DNA from: Triplophysa rosa
Taxonomy: Eukaryota; Chordata; Actinopteri; Cypriniformes; Nemacheilidae
Length of the DNA: 64,000 nt
Assembly (NCBI RefSeq): GCF_024868665.1
Contig: NC_079914.1
Coordinates: 922,237-986,236, forward strand
Direction of reading: 5' to 3'
Positions 1-11,669 of this stretch are shown in pieces. Under the pieces are notes generated by a model that was not told the DNA's origin, searched no databases, and worked only from the letters and a program-made list of their open reading frames with translations. The translations under genes and the position numbers were made by a program. Every line of letters starts with the position of its first letter. Position 1 is the stretch's first letter.

Positions 1-39
1 GTGTATCAGCACATAATAAAGCAATAAGCCCCAAGAAGC

Positions 40-120
40 AGTGGGTTACAGTGCATTTTATAACAGCTAAGGGGGCATTGAAACCTCCTTAGCTGTTATA
101 AAATGCACTTGTGACCCACT
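40..120. repeat. Near-perfect inverted repeat (hairpin) in rbbp9 intron
   Basis: The segment reads agtgggttac... and returns as its reverse complement ...gtgacccact, with arms of about 33 bases around a short purine-rich loop near 73-86. The arms differ by only one or two positions. It lies in what should be intron 4 of rbbp9. It could be a foldback element, a small MITE, or a pre-miRNA-like hairpin; nothing seen decides between them. Confidence 0.75.
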
Positions 121-1117
<997 letters not shown>

Positions 1118-1266
1118 TTATAATTTACAAACCAACTTTAACGCAAAACTGTACATTCATATGACAAACACAACAGAGAAAGCGAGGAACAGCAGAGTTT
1201 TTTTTTCACATACTGTGCTCACTTATGCCACCTGCTGCCAGTCCGCCACGTTTCTTGCATAGATTA
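1118..1266. promoter_or_regulatory. Presumed 5' UTR / proximal promoter of rbbp9
   Basis: The region lies immediately upstream of the rbbp9 ATG on the minus strand. No defined motif is identified; the call is positional. Confidence 0.35.
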
Positions 1267-1305
1267 GATGGATGGATGGATGGATGGATAGATAGATAGA
1301 TAGAT

Positions 1306-1336
<31 letters not shown>
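1267..1336. repeat. Compound microsatellite (GATG)n(GATA)n(GACA)n
   Basis: Runs of gatg, then gata, then gaca/caga tetranucleotides follow one another without interruption. GATA/GACA arrays of this sort are common in fish genomes. Confidence 0.97.
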
Positions 1337-2086
1337 TTCTTGATGTATGGATTATTTTTCAGTATCAATTTCTCAAATATTTGCAGCTGTCCTTCCTTGA
1401 TTTTTCCAATGATCTAAAAGACATCCACAGATCCCAATTCATAAACATATATTGAACAGTGGCAAGATATGTAATATAATATTTTGCTTTTCACACTACA
1501 GTATGTTGACACCAAATAAAAACATACAATTCCATCTCTGTTCATCCTCAATTTCTTCTTTTTTTATCACCCAACAGTTCTTGTATCACATTTTTCATTT
1601 TAAATGTCAGCAACTCTGTAAGAACATATAGGCTATGTAAACCCCCCCATCCTTTGCTTGAGTGCATTCTTTATGGTCAAAATCCACATGGAGGAAAAAG
1701 TAACATCAAAGTGACAAAATGACATCAAAGAGGAAAATTCCAAGTGTTTTACACAATGTTGCAGTGATTATTATAAATGATTTATCCGTGCACACCATTA
1801 TTAAAAAAAAAATCATTTGCACTTGTAATCTTTAATCAAAAACATTAAGGTCCCTTTCCCCTCTCAACAACAATTCTTCACCACATGACGTAAGCAACAA
1901 AAAAGGGTAGGGTTGACTGTCCAATTTTTAGCCCTTCCCTGCAGGCCCAATTTACAACAAACCAATTAAAATGACACCATGACATGCATCATCTTCAGAC
2001 CCTCATGATAAAAAGATCTAAAAATAATTTTGATGCGTTAAATTGATTCATCATATTTGTCAGTTGTGACCTTTATTACTAATATA
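1337..2086. other. AT-rich intergenic sequence
   Basis: No open reading frame, splice pattern or known repeat was recognised in this stretch. Confidence 0.4.
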
Positions 2087-2246
2087 CAGTATCTCACAGA
2101 AGTGAGTACACCCCTCACATTTTTATAAATATTTTATTAAATATTTTCATGTGACAACACTGAAGAAATGAAACTGCTACAATGTAAAGTAGTGAGTGTA
2201 TAGCTTTTATAACAATGTAAATTTGCTGTCCCCTCAAAATAACTAT
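2087..2246 (+). mobile_element. Tc1-like DNA transposon, terminal fragment
   Basis: After a TA dinucleotide at 2085-2086 the sequence runs cagtatctcacagaagtgag, continuing through a 'cacccctcacattttt' block and a 'gacaacactgaagaaatg' block. I recognise this as the terminal region of a Tc1/mariner family abundant in cyprinids, whose target is TA. No transposase follows and the match fades near 2246, so this is one end only. Confidence 0.7.
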
Positions 2247-3173
2247 GTCCAAATATGGCGTATTCGCGCCATATGACCCCTTTAACCTGAACCCGGCTGG
2301 AAAGACACAGACCTGACTGGAGCCGCAAAAATATTTGCAAAAATAAAACTTTGTCATACCTAGTAGCCTTCTGCCTCCTACCTCACTGTGATGCATATCC
2401 TCGTTGCTAATAATGTTCCATGCATGTTAATGCCTTCTTACCAATTAAATGAGCAGGCTTTATACACTCACTACTGTATTCCAGCTTTAAAAGTCTACTT
2501 GCTGTCACGGTGACAAATTAAACGGTTTGCAGTTTTGCTTTTTTGTATCTTGAGTCAACTCAAATAATTTGTTTGTTTGCCCTTTTGAACTATTGCTTGT
2601 TCAGTGCCGTGACGGCTGACGTTAGCAGCATTTCTTATTTACTATCATCTCTGTGCTCTCTGAGCCAAGTCTGACCAAAAATGTGAGAACAAGACCCTTC
2701 ATTCATATTATTATTATATACATGGGAGAAAGCGTGCAATGCAAAAATCAAACTGGGTTTAGACACATAATGAGAAGAATAGTAATGTCCTTGCTGCAGG
2801 AGAGGAGATTGTGGATGCAGCGTGAAGAGGATGGTGAAGCACACACCTCGTGTTGACACATAAGTGAACAGGTAAGCTCGTGATCCGATGTTGGAGGAAT
2901 ACTGGAAGAAGTCGTACTTTGGTAGAAGAGGAGAGAACACTGAAGAACACTAAAGACTGACACTTGATCAGATGATAGCAGGAGAATACCATGGAGAACA
3001 GGTATGAGTCTGTTGCCCAAAATGAGACCACACAAATGACTGTGGTAAGGTGTGTGCTTATTTATGGGTTTCAGACACATGAACTTTTTGGCATGGGCGC
3101 CATCTGTAGGAGCTGCGCAGCCTCTCCATATTACAGAGCCCATGAAGACACGTAGATCTGAGGACACCGTTTT
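2247..3173. other. Intergenic sequence, nothing firmly identified
   Basis: Several short ORFs overlap on both strands near 2640-3170, but none shows a recognisable domain. Two gtaag/gtatg donor-like sites follow 'gaacag' at about 2872 and 3000. They may be 5' UTR exons of something on the plus strand, but there is no supporting acceptor or protein match. Confidence 0.3.
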
Positions 3174-3325
3174 GTAATTCGTTCCCTCAGTTTAACAAAT
3201 CGTGTCCATGAATTAATAAACCGTACCCACAAGTTTCCAATCCGTGCCCTCAGTGTTGTGCCAGCACCATGAATTTCTGAAATCCATACCACAAATACAT
3301 AAACTGTGCTCACGTTTTCAACATC
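3174..3325. repeat. Degenerate 21-bp tandem repeat
   Basis: Four units of exactly 21 bases (3174, 3195, 3216, 3237) share a core like aaaTCGTgCCCwcag; at least two more diverged units follow to about 3325. The minus strand reads as a 7-residue repeat, but no gene context supports translation. Confidence 0.7.
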
Positions 3326-3656
3326 CATTCAGTTTGGCAAACTAGGCAACGCCATATAATTTTTACCTTGACATTTTAAAATGCTGTATATTATATTTAT
3401 AGAAATTGATTATAGAAATGAGAATTTATAGAAACTAAATTAAATAAATCGTTGCATTAGAAAAGGTTCTATCTGACATTTTTTGTCAAAATTTTGTTAT
3501 TCACATATTCTTATTATGTGACAATTTATTTACATTATGCCATGTTTGTTTTTTAAATGTGTACATTTTTTGACTTTTTTAAGAAAACAAAAAGGTTCTA
3601 TCTACAAAATCAAATAAAAATTTGGTTCTATATGGTTCTATCTGCGAGAGCCAATC
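3326..3656. other. AT-rich sequence with repeated 'ggttctat' words
   Basis: The decamer ggttctatct, or its first eight bases, recurs four times between 3466 and 3645. No gene is seen. Confidence 0.4.
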
Positions 3657-4203
3657 TGTCATGGCAATCTGTCTCACTTAGTCATGTTTTTCTTGGTCCT
3701 GTGGCAGAGTCATAACAAAGCCTTTGGTTATGTGTGGAGAGAAACATATTATTGTCCTTTTGACAATAATATGCGTTCTCTCCAGTGTCTCGTCATTGGC
3801 CCCGCCCCTCTCGTTTCATGTATTGCTTCCCTGCCGTGTGTAATGTTTCCCACCTGCCCCTCGTTATCTTCCTCGTTGTCCTCCCTTTAAATAATCCTCA
3901 TGTTTCATTGTCTTGTTGCTAGTGGATTGAGTTCTGTTTGTATGCGTTCCGTGTTCTGATGTGCTCTGTATTGCCTGTACCTCTTGTTGCCGTTTTCCCC
4001 TGTCACAGTAAGTGTTAAGTTTAGTCTATGTCAAGTGTATGTTTCTAGTTTAGTGTTTAGTTAGTTTTCGTCCCTGTTTACCCATATTATTATCTTGTCT
4101 TGTTTACACCCCCTCGTGGGTTTTTGTTTTGTGTTTTTTGTGTAAGTAAAGTGTTGTGTTAACCCCTTCATTGCTACTGCCTGCACTTGGGTTCTTCCCT
4201 TAC
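3657..4203 (+). mobile_element. LTR of a TGTCATG..TGACA family (copy a, 3'-truncated)
   Basis: It starts tgtcatgg and contains the family blocks 'gtggcagagtcat', 'ctcgtcattggccccgcc', 'cacctgcccctcgttatctt' and 'cctgcacttgggttcttcc'. These recur at 33483-34118, at 40200-40770, and inverted at 8241-8682 plus 14709-14775. The final ~25 bases of the LTR, including the terminal tgaca, are missing. Confidence 0.7.
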
Positions 4204-4443
4204 CTAAGGAACCTCCCATGGTCACCTGGTGGAACAGATTCCCATCATGTCTGTGCACGGCGACCGGTGTGGAGGAATCCCCAGCAGCCACGAACCCTCA
4301 CCAGCCCCACAAGGCAACGTCACCCAAGGTCACTCAGAAACTTACCTGGTTAACATTGTCAATAAATCACCCTCCGGGTCATTTTTCACTGCAACTGTGT
4401 TCGTCTCGAGTCTGCTTTGCCACAGTTGGTGGAGAATGCGGGC
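4204..4443 (+). mobile_element. 3' end of another LTR plus primer-binding-site-like sequence
   Basis: An aataaa at about 4359 is followed by a U5-like tail ending ...ctttgccaca at 4424. Then comes gttggtggagaatgcgggc (4425-4443), which resembles the tRNA primer site that follows many fish Gypsy 5' LTRs. DIRS copy A begins within a few bases, so the retroelement body is absent. Confidence 0.4.
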
Positions 4444-4972
4444 ATGCTTATGGCCACACCACCCTGTGTGTTTGGGTCTCCGGCACACTAAGGCAGCCTT
4501 TGTGGATACGTCCTGCCCGCACTGCGGGCGGATGGCGATCCAGACGTTGCGGTCACGGGTAGCTGTGTTCTTTATGGACACAGCCGCCACCTCGTCAGCT
4601 TCCCGTACAGGGACAGCATTGGCTACGGCTAGCGGCGGGGGTGATATGGGGATTACCGTGAGCGTCAATCCGTCAGCCACAGGCTCGCAGACCGTTCGCG
4701 CCCCGTCTCGCTCGTCTGACCGTCCCCCAAGAGACGGTCCCTACCCCGTCTTGTTCATCTGCCACGTTCTCGGAAGTGTGTGACGATGATGAGATGTCGC
4801 TTGCAGCATCGGAGGGTGACCTACTGGCATCTGATCCCGACGATTCCTCGGAGCTCCCTCCCTCGGGGGGTCGAGCCCAGGAAGAGGCGGACATCGAGAT
4901 GTCAACCATGCTTTCCCAGGCCGTCGCGAGCATTGGGCTCGCCCCCCGGCCCCGGTCCCATTTTCCCCGGAG

Positions 4973-5872
4973 GTGCATGAGGAGCTTAGTATGACGTGGA
5001 ACGCCCCCTTCTTGGCTCGTTTCCGTCAAACTAGCTCTGTTGACCTCACTTCCCTCGATGGTGAGGCAGCCAGGGGCTATGTCGACGTACCCCAGATCGA
5101 ACCCCTAGTCCCCCTGTCTCGGTTCCTGGGAGCCTGGCTACGGCTTCCCAGGCCATCACGGTGGCTAGGGAATACGATCCGTCTCGGCTACGCGATCCAA
5201 TTAGCCAGACGCCCGCCCAAGGTTCGGGGCATCCTCTCAACCTCAGTCAGAAGCAGGGATGCTCCCGTGCTTCGGGCCGAGGTTGCCACCCTTCTGGCAA
5301 AGGAAGCGATCGAGCCCGTCCCTCTAGCCGAGATGTTCAGCGGGTTTTACAGCCCGTACTTCATCGTCCCAAAGAAAGGCGGGGGGTTGCGCCCCATTCT
5401 AGATCTGCGTACCCTGAACAGGCACCTACACAAACTGCCGTTCAGGATGATCATGCAGAGGCGCATCCTGACGTCTGTCAGATGTCAGGATTGGTTCATG
5501 GCAATCGACCTGAAGGACGCATACTTTCATGTCTCGATCCTCCCTCGTCATCAGCCGTTCCTACGGTTCACTTTCGAGGGGCGGGCATATCAGTACAGGG
5601 TCCTCCCCTTCGGTCTGTCCCTGTCTCCACAAGTCTTTACGAAGATCGTGGAAGCCGCCCTCGCTCCCCTCAGGGAGAGAGGTGTGCGGGTACTAAACTA
5701 TCTCGACGACTGGCTCATCTTGGCACACTCACGAGATCTGTTGTGTACACACAGGTACCTGGTGCTCCGGCATCTAGATCATTTGGGGTTACAGGTCAAC
5801 TGGGAAAAGAGAAAGCTCTCCCCGTGCAGAGCATTTCTTTCCTCGGCATGGAACTTGACTCTGTCTCCATGA
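4973..5872 (+). pseudogene. DIRS A: gag-like N-part fused to reverse transcriptase
   Basis: A 299-codon open frame starts with the gag-like block EVHEELSMTWNAPF. Within ~50 codons it runs directly into the RT leader (PLVPLSRFLGAW, TIRLGYAIQ). RT follows: VPKKGGGLRPILDLR, MAIDLKDAYFHV (first catalytic Asp), VLPFGLSLSP and LNYLDDWL (YLDD catalytic box). In copies B and D about 1 kb of gag sequence lies between these parts, so A carries an internal in-frame deletion. A frameshift near 5830 ends the frame; the RT continues in another frame. Confidence 0.85.
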
Positions 5873-6640
5873 CAGCACGGCTAACTACTGAGCACGCACA
5901 GTCAGTGCTAAACTGCCTGAACCTCTTCAAGCAGCCAGCGGTCCCCCTGAAACTATTTCAGAGGCTCCTGGGGCACATGGCGTCCTCGCCGGGGATGGTC
6001 CCCCTCGGGTTGATGCACATGCGACCGCTCCAGCACTGGCTACAGAGTCGGGTTCCCTGGAGAGCGTGGCACACCGAGAGCAGGCGTATGGTCATCACGC
6101 CTCTCTGCCGACGCACCCTAACCCCCTGGTCTTCACTGACCTTCTTGCGGACAGGGGTCCCCCTCGGGCAGGTTTCAAGACACGTTGCGGTGATGACGGA
6201 CGCCTCCCTGCAGGGTTAGGGTGCCGTGTGCAATGGGCACGCAATGTCGGGGCGGTGGACTACCTGCATTGGCATATCAACTGCCTAGTGTTGTTGCCTG
6301 TGCTACTTGCAATGACGAGGCTGCAGACTCTCGTGCGGGGCAAGCACGTGCTGGTCCGGTCGCACAGCACAACTGCCATAGCGTATATCAACCGCCAGGG
6401 TGGCATTCGCTCACGGCAGTTTACACAACTCGCCCAACACCTCCTCATGTGGAGTCAGCAGGAGACAACGTCCCTGCGAGCCACATACATCCCTGACCTG
6501 AACCAGACAGCCGACGCGCTCTCTCGTCAGTCGACACCTCGCGGAGAGTGGCGACTTCACCCCCGCGCAGTCCAGCTCATGTGGGTGCAGTTCGGGCAGG
6601 CACAGGTATATCTGGTCGCCTCCCTGGACACCACCCATTG
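5830..6640 (+). pseudogene. DIRS A: RT thumb and RNase H
   Basis: After the frameshift the frame reads FLGMELDSVSMTARL, then LFQRLLGHMAS, then the RNase H start MTDASLQG. A TAG at 6217-6219 replaces the Trp of the usual LQGWGAV. RNase H then continues in a third frame with WHINCL, VRSHSTTAIAYINRQGG and LNQTADALSRQ. At least two frameshifts and one stop make this non-functional. Confidence 0.8.
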
Positions 6641-6799
6641 CCCACTATGGTACTCCCTGTCCGATGCCCTCCCTGTCCGATGCACACAGTTGGCTGCGGG
6701 ACAAGCGGAAGTGCGCCTTCCCCCAGTGAGCCTCATTGCACAGGTCCATTGCATGAAGGACCTTCTTTCGCAGGGGAAGGGCACTTTGTGGCACCCGAA

Positions 6800-7795
6800 A
6801 CCAGACCTCTGCAACCTCGATGTCTGGCTCCTGGACGGGACGAGGAGATCCCTAGGGCCCCTGCCACTAGGCGGCTGTATGCCTTTAAGTGGCGGCTCTT
6901 CTCGTCCTGGTGTTCTTCTCAAGGAGAAGACCTACAGAGATGCTCAATCGGGAACGTGCTGTCCTTCCTACAAGAGAGACTTGAGAGAAATCTCTCCCCT
7001 TCCACACTGAAAGTGTATGTAGCCGCCATCGCCGCACATCACGAACCAGTTGCTGGCAAGTCTCTGGGACAGCACGACCTGGTCATTAGGTTCCCAAGGG
7101 GCGTGAGAAGCCTGAATCCGCCTCGTCCGCGCTTCATACCCTCTTGGGACCTTGAAGTGGTCCTAGCGGGCCTCCAGAGGCCCCCCTTCGAGCCCTTGGG
7201 AGAGGCTGCTCTTCCTCCCCTTACGATGAAGACGGCCCTCCTGGTGGCGCTCGCCTCCATCAAGAGGGTAGGGGACCTAAAATCATTCTCTGTGTCCACG
7301 GATTGCCTAGAATTCGGGCCTGGAGATTCTCACGTGATCCTGAGACCACGGCCTGGCAACGTGCCCAAGGTTCCCACCACTCCCTTTCGTGACCAGGTGG
7401 TGAACTTGCAGGTGCTCCCCACCAGGGAGGAAGACCCAACCCCATCTGTGTTGTGTCCAGTACACGTGCTGCGCCTCTACTTGGATCACACGCAGAGCTT
7501 CAGAAGCTCTGAGCAGCTCTGTCTGTTTTGGAGATCAGCAGAAGGGGAGGGCTGTCTCTAAACAGAGACTGGCGCACTGGATCGTGGACGCCATCGCTAC
7601 GGCGTACCGATCACAAGATTGGCAGTGAGGGCACACTCCACCCGGGGTGTAGCCTCCTCGTGGGCACTGGCTCAGGGCGCCTCTCTGGCAGACATTTGCA
7701 GAGCTGCGGGTTGGGCTACGCCCAACACCTTCGCGAGGTTCTACAGCCTCCGCGTAGAACCGGTGTCAGCCCGTGTCTTACATGGTAACAGGTAA
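6800..7795 (+). pseudogene. DIRS A: tyrosine recombinase
   Basis: The N-terminal helical domain is FLQERLERNLSPSTLKVYVAA, and the catalytic domain includes KTALLVALASIKRVGDL with the first catalytic Arg. After a frameshift at about 7555 the segment from 7627 encodes VRAHSTRG, the H-x-x-R box, and FARFYSL with the nucleophile Tyr at about 7741. These are the R..HxxR..Y residues of DIRS recombinases, which integrate the circular DNA without target duplication. The box residues survive but the frame is broken. Confidence 0.85.
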
Positions 7796-8240
7796 GACCG
7801 GCGACCGGTAGGGTGTATGCCTGCGAAAGCACCTTCCCCCCTTCCCTCTAGGTGGGTCATTGTGCTATTTCCGCCTCCCTTCTTCCCCCACTGGGTGAAG
7901 AATAGGCATTCCATCCATCACTAAGCACCTTCCTGGGGGCGGGCTGGGCAGAGCAGCCCTGCCCCCCTAGGCCGGGTACCAGCTGAGTTATCTACCGCAT
8001 AGCTCTAACCAGACCTAGTGCTCCAGAGGTGGTAACCCCCCCACCGGGCGGTTCCGTCTGATGTATCCTCATGATTGGTTCCCACCTCGGCAACCCATGA
8101 CCTTCCCTAGGTGGACCTCCACCTTGCAGTACTCCCTTCAGTACGCACATTTCTCCCATGAGTTCTCCCCTGTCAGCGAGACCATGCTGGTGTCTGCACG
8201 AAACTCCTCCCCACGGTAGGAAGTGGTCTCTGTAGCGCGT
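7796..8240 (+). other. DIRS A 3' non-coding tail
   Basis: The tail matches the equivalent tail of D (24420-24900), including the shared 'cattccatccatcactaagcacc' stretch. It has no ORF of its own. Confidence 0.7.
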
Positions 8241-8682
8241 TTCCTCAGTGAGGGACAAAACACCCTCGATGGGGAAAACAGAACTGAGAGATTTATACAC
8301 AACAAAAGACTTCCCACGAGGGGGCAAAACGAAAGCAAGAACAGTAAAAACTAAACTAAAGGACACGGCCAAACGTCTTAAATCAACACATGACAAGGGT
8401 AAAACACAACACTTTCTTTCCCTGTCCCTAGCCGAACACATGCAAGGCTAGGGACAGGAACACTTGACAAGCAAAACACAGTACATCCAGGGTACACATA
8501 CATCATACAAACGTAATACACGAGCAACAAGACAATGAAACAAGAGGGCATTTTAAAGGAGAGACAAACGAGGGATAATTACACAGGGCAGGTGGGAAAC
8601 ATTAGACACGGCAGGGAAGCAATACATGAAACGGGAGGGGCGGGGCCAATGACAAGACACGAGAAAACACATGATATGTCAA
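8241..8682 (-). mobile_element. LTR of the TGTCATG..TGACA family (copy b, part 1, inverted)
   Basis: Read on the minus strand it carries 'ctcgtgtcttgtcattggccccgcc', 'cacctgccctgtgtaattatc' and 'gttttgccccctcgtggg', as in copies at 3657 and 33483. It is interrupted at 8682 by DIRS B and resumes at 14709. Its own 3' end, beyond 'atcgagggtgttttg', is lost at the junction with DIRS A. Confidence 0.8.
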
Positions 8683-8845
8683 AACGTCTTGGTTATGGAT
8701 GTAACCTCGGTTCCCTGATGGAGGGAACGAGACGTTGTGTCGAACCGACAGAGTGGGGTTTGTCTTGAGAACCTATCATCTTCTAAGTATTTAGAAAAGG
8801 CCAATGAAAATTGGCGAATGAAATTTGCATGCCGGGCTCCTCCCC
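8683..8845 (+). repeat. DIRS B left inverted terminal repeat
   Basis: It starts AAC-gtcttggttatgg at 8683. Its inner part (from about 8733, 'acgttgtgtcgaaccgacag' through 'ggcgaatgaaatttgcat') is repeated inverted at 14581-14690. The outer ~48 bases are unique to this end, as in DIRS elements whose two ITRs have different extensions. Confidence 0.85.
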
Positions 8846-8954
8846 AGATGTCCGGATATAAGAGGGAAGCCGGCGTGCTCATTCATTCACCTGTTGGTCT
8901 GAGGCGCCTAAAGCATCCTCCCCCGACCGCTGGGTGCCAGTGTTGTGGCATGAG

Positions 8955-9058
8955 GGACACAACGTCTCGTTCCCTCCATCAGGGAACCAAGGTTACATCC
9001 GTAACCAAGACGTTCCCTTTCTGTCGGTCTCTCGACGTTGTGTCGAACCGACAGAATG
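8955..9058. repeat. DIRS B internal complementary region (ICR)
   Basis: It contains the complement of the left-end extension (ctcgttccctccatcaggga through gtaaccaagac), then GTT, then the complement of the right-end extension (ccctttctgtcggtctctcg). That is the two termini joined through a single GTT/AAC, the template used to close the DIRS circle. Confidence 0.85.
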
Positions 9059-9059
9059 G

Positions 9060-9759
9060 GGTTCCTATGGAAAACGCCACAGCACTGAGCTGCGTCACAA
9101 TCTCTGCGGAGTGACGTTGACTGGCCTGGGCGAGTCAGACAAAGACGCTAACGCGAAATTATGACCCTCCAGTGGAGAGGTAGGTGGACCCAGAGCTTTA
9201 CACAAAGTTGGGAAGCCCCTATCACCGGCCGTCACGGGCGGAGGCCTAGTTCTATAAATGGCGAGAAGCCGCCCGGCACCGTACGGGCCACTGGGTAAGC
9301 ATTATTCCCCCCTGGGGGAAAAACGCTGCAGAGGCCACTACCTACCGTAGGGAGGAATTAGTGGAGACATCACATGGTCTCACCATCGGGGGAGAACTCA
9401 TGGGAGGAAAGTGCGGACTGCAGGAGTTAACTGCAAGGTGGGAGTCCACCTGGGGAGGTCATGGGTTGCCAAGGTGGGAACCATTCATGAGGATACATCA
9501 GACGGAACAGCCCACGGAGGGGGAGTTACCACGTCTGGAGCATTAGGTCCGGTTAGAGCTATGTGGGAGATAACTCAACTGTTCCCCGGCCTAAGGGGGC
9601 AGGGCTGCTCTGCCCAGCCTGTCCCCTGGAAGGGTGCTTAGTGATGGATGGAATGCCTGTTCTTTACCCGAGGGGAAAGAAGTGAGGCGGGATCGCCACT
9701 GCCCCCCCCCCGGAGGGGGAAGGGCTTCCGCAGGCGTACGCCCTACCGGCTGCCGGTCC
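9060..9759 (-). other. DIRS B 3' non-coding tail
   Basis: The sequence is the inverted counterpart of 24420-25120 in copy D, with the same blocks. Short ORFs here have no homologues that I recognise. Confidence 0.7.
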
Positions 9760-10712
9760 CACACCTTGCCAGGATGCGGGCTGACACCGGTTCCGCGCGT
9801 AGGTATTAGAACCTCACGGAGTTGTTGGGCATAGCCTAACCCACAACTCTGCAGATGTCTGCCAGAGAGGTGCCCTGAGCCAGTGCCCACGAGGGGTGTG
9901 CCTCACCCCCAACGGGCAGGGGCGAAATGAGATCGGTATGCCCTAACGAGGGCATCCACGATCCAGTGCGCTAGCCTCTGTTTGGAGACAGCCCTCCTGC
10001 TGACCTCCGAAACAGACAAAAAGCTGCTCAGAGCTTCTGGGCTCTGCATGCGGTCCAAGTAGAGGCGCCGTGCGTGTACTGGACACAACACGGATAGGTT
10101 GGGTCTTCCTCCCCGGTTGGGAGCGCCTGCAGGTTCACCACCTGGTCTCTCGGGAGAGTGGTGGGAACCTTGGGCACGTAGCCGGGGCGGGGTGTCAAGA
10201 CAACGTGAGAATCCCGGCCCCAAGTTCTAGGCAATCTGTGGACACGGAGGGTGCTTGTAGATCCCCTACCCTCTTGGAGGTGAGCGCCATGCGGAAATCC
10301 GTCTTTATCAAGACTGATAAAGAGCGGCAACCCCGAGAGGCTCGAAGGGGGCGGGGCCTCTTGAGGCCTGCCACCTAGGTCACAAGAGGGTACGGAGCGC
10401 GGGTAAGGTGGTCACCCTCTCGCCCCTTAGGAACCTAATGACTAGGTCGTGCTGTCCCAGAGGCTACCCAGCACTTGGGTCATGATGAGCGGCCGTAGCG
10501 GCTACATACATTCCCAGTGTGGAGGGGGAGAGGTTACTTCCCCGTCTCTCTTGAGGACGGGACAGCTTGTACCCGACCGAGCAACTCCGTGGGTCTTCTC
10601 GCCGAGAAGAGCACCAGGACGAGAAGAGGCGCCACCTATGGGCGTATAGCCGCCCAGTGGCCGAAGCACTAGCCTGAGTGACGTCCCAACCGGACCGGGG
10701 GTGGGTCACTCA
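9760..10712 (-). pseudogene. DIRS B: tyrosine recombinase remnant
   Basis: Blocks NLSPSTLGMYVAATAAHH, GYVPKVPTTLPRDQVVNLQ and LAHWIVDA are recognisable across several frames. Around 9890 the H-x-x-R codons are missing: about 19 bases present in A and E are deleted. The tyrosine codon of the nucleophile box is replaced by TAA. It cannot be active. Confidence 0.8.
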
Positions 10713-10859
10713 GGATCTCCTCGTCCCGTCCAGACATGGAGACCAGGTTTTGCCTGGGATGCCGTAATGTGCCCCTTCCCCAGGGGAAGCCGTTCGCCAG
10801 GGGGAGCGGCCAGGGGGGAGTTGTTGTCAGAGCCTCAGCTCCGAGAACCAAGTCCTGGT

Positions 10860-11466
10860 TAGGCCAAAGAGGCATAACTAGTACCACTTGATGCTCCTCT
10901 TCCCTGGCCTTGCACAGGATCTGTGCAATGAGGCTCACTGGGGGGAAGCATACTTCCGCTTGTCCCGCGGCCAGCTGTGCGCAAGGGCATCCGTGCCGAG
11001 GGTACCTCGGACAGGGAGTACCAAAGCGGACAATGGGTGGAGTCCGGGGAGGCAACAGGACCACCTGTGCCTGGCTGAACTGCCCCAAATGAGCCGGCTG
11101 CACGGGGAGGGAGTCGCCACTCTCCGCGAGGCGTCGACTGACGAGAGAGCGCATCGGCTGTCTGGTTCAGGACGCCTGGGATGTGTGTGGCTCGCAGGGA
11201 GCTGATCACCTGCTGACTCCAGAGGAGGAGGCGTCGGGCGAGTCATGTTAGCTGCTGTGAGTGAAAGAATACGCCACAGCAGCTGTGCTGTCCGACCTGA
11301 CCAGCACGTGCTTCCCTGCACGAGAGGTAGTAGCCTCCTCAATGCAAGTAGCACAACCAACAACTATAGGCAGTTGAAATGCCAACGCAGGCGGGGGCCC
11401 GTCCACCGCCCCGACACTGCTTGCCCGTTGCACACGGCACCCCAACCTTGCAGGGAGGCATCCCAA
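10860..11466 (-). pseudogene. DIRS B: RNase H remnant
   Basis: Fragments GCLPARLGCRVQ, VLVRSDSTAAVAY, ISSLRATHIPGVLNQTADALSRQSTPRGEW appear in overlapping frames. The downstream linker towards the recombinase is retained. Frameshifted. Confidence 0.75.
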
Positions 11467-11669
11467 AGGGGACCCCTGTCCGCAAGAAGGTCATGGAGAC
11501 CAGGGGGTTAGGGTGTGTCGGCAGAAAAGCGTGTGACCATATGCCTGCTGCCGGCGTGTATCGTATCGTATGTGCATCAACCCGAGGGGGACCACCCCCG
11601 CCGAGGATGCCATGTATCCCAGGAGCCTCTTGTTACAGGGGGACCGCTGACTGTCTGCGCTTCAGGCAG

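Larger units (their letters stand above)
4455..8240 (+). mobile_element. DIRS-like retrotransposon, copy A (both ends truncated)
   Basis: The order gag-like, RT, RNase H, tyrosine recombinase, and the lack of integrase or LTRs, are diagnostic of DIRS1-group elements. The 5' end merges with LTR debris near 4455. The 3' end runs past the recombinase into the element's tail and stops near 8240 against an inverted LTR, before the internal complementary region and terminal repeat seen in B and D. Coding frames are broken several times. Its recombinase keeps the catalytic residues, like copy E and unlike B and D. Confidence 0.9.

Noticed and set aside
1267..1336. CRISPR-like short repeats
   Set aside because: Contiguous tetranucleotide microsatellite without spacers, in a vertebrate genome.
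2635..3167. Overlapping minus ORFs of 90-139 codons
   Set aside because: No recognisable domain, no consistent splice structure, and the frames overlap each other.
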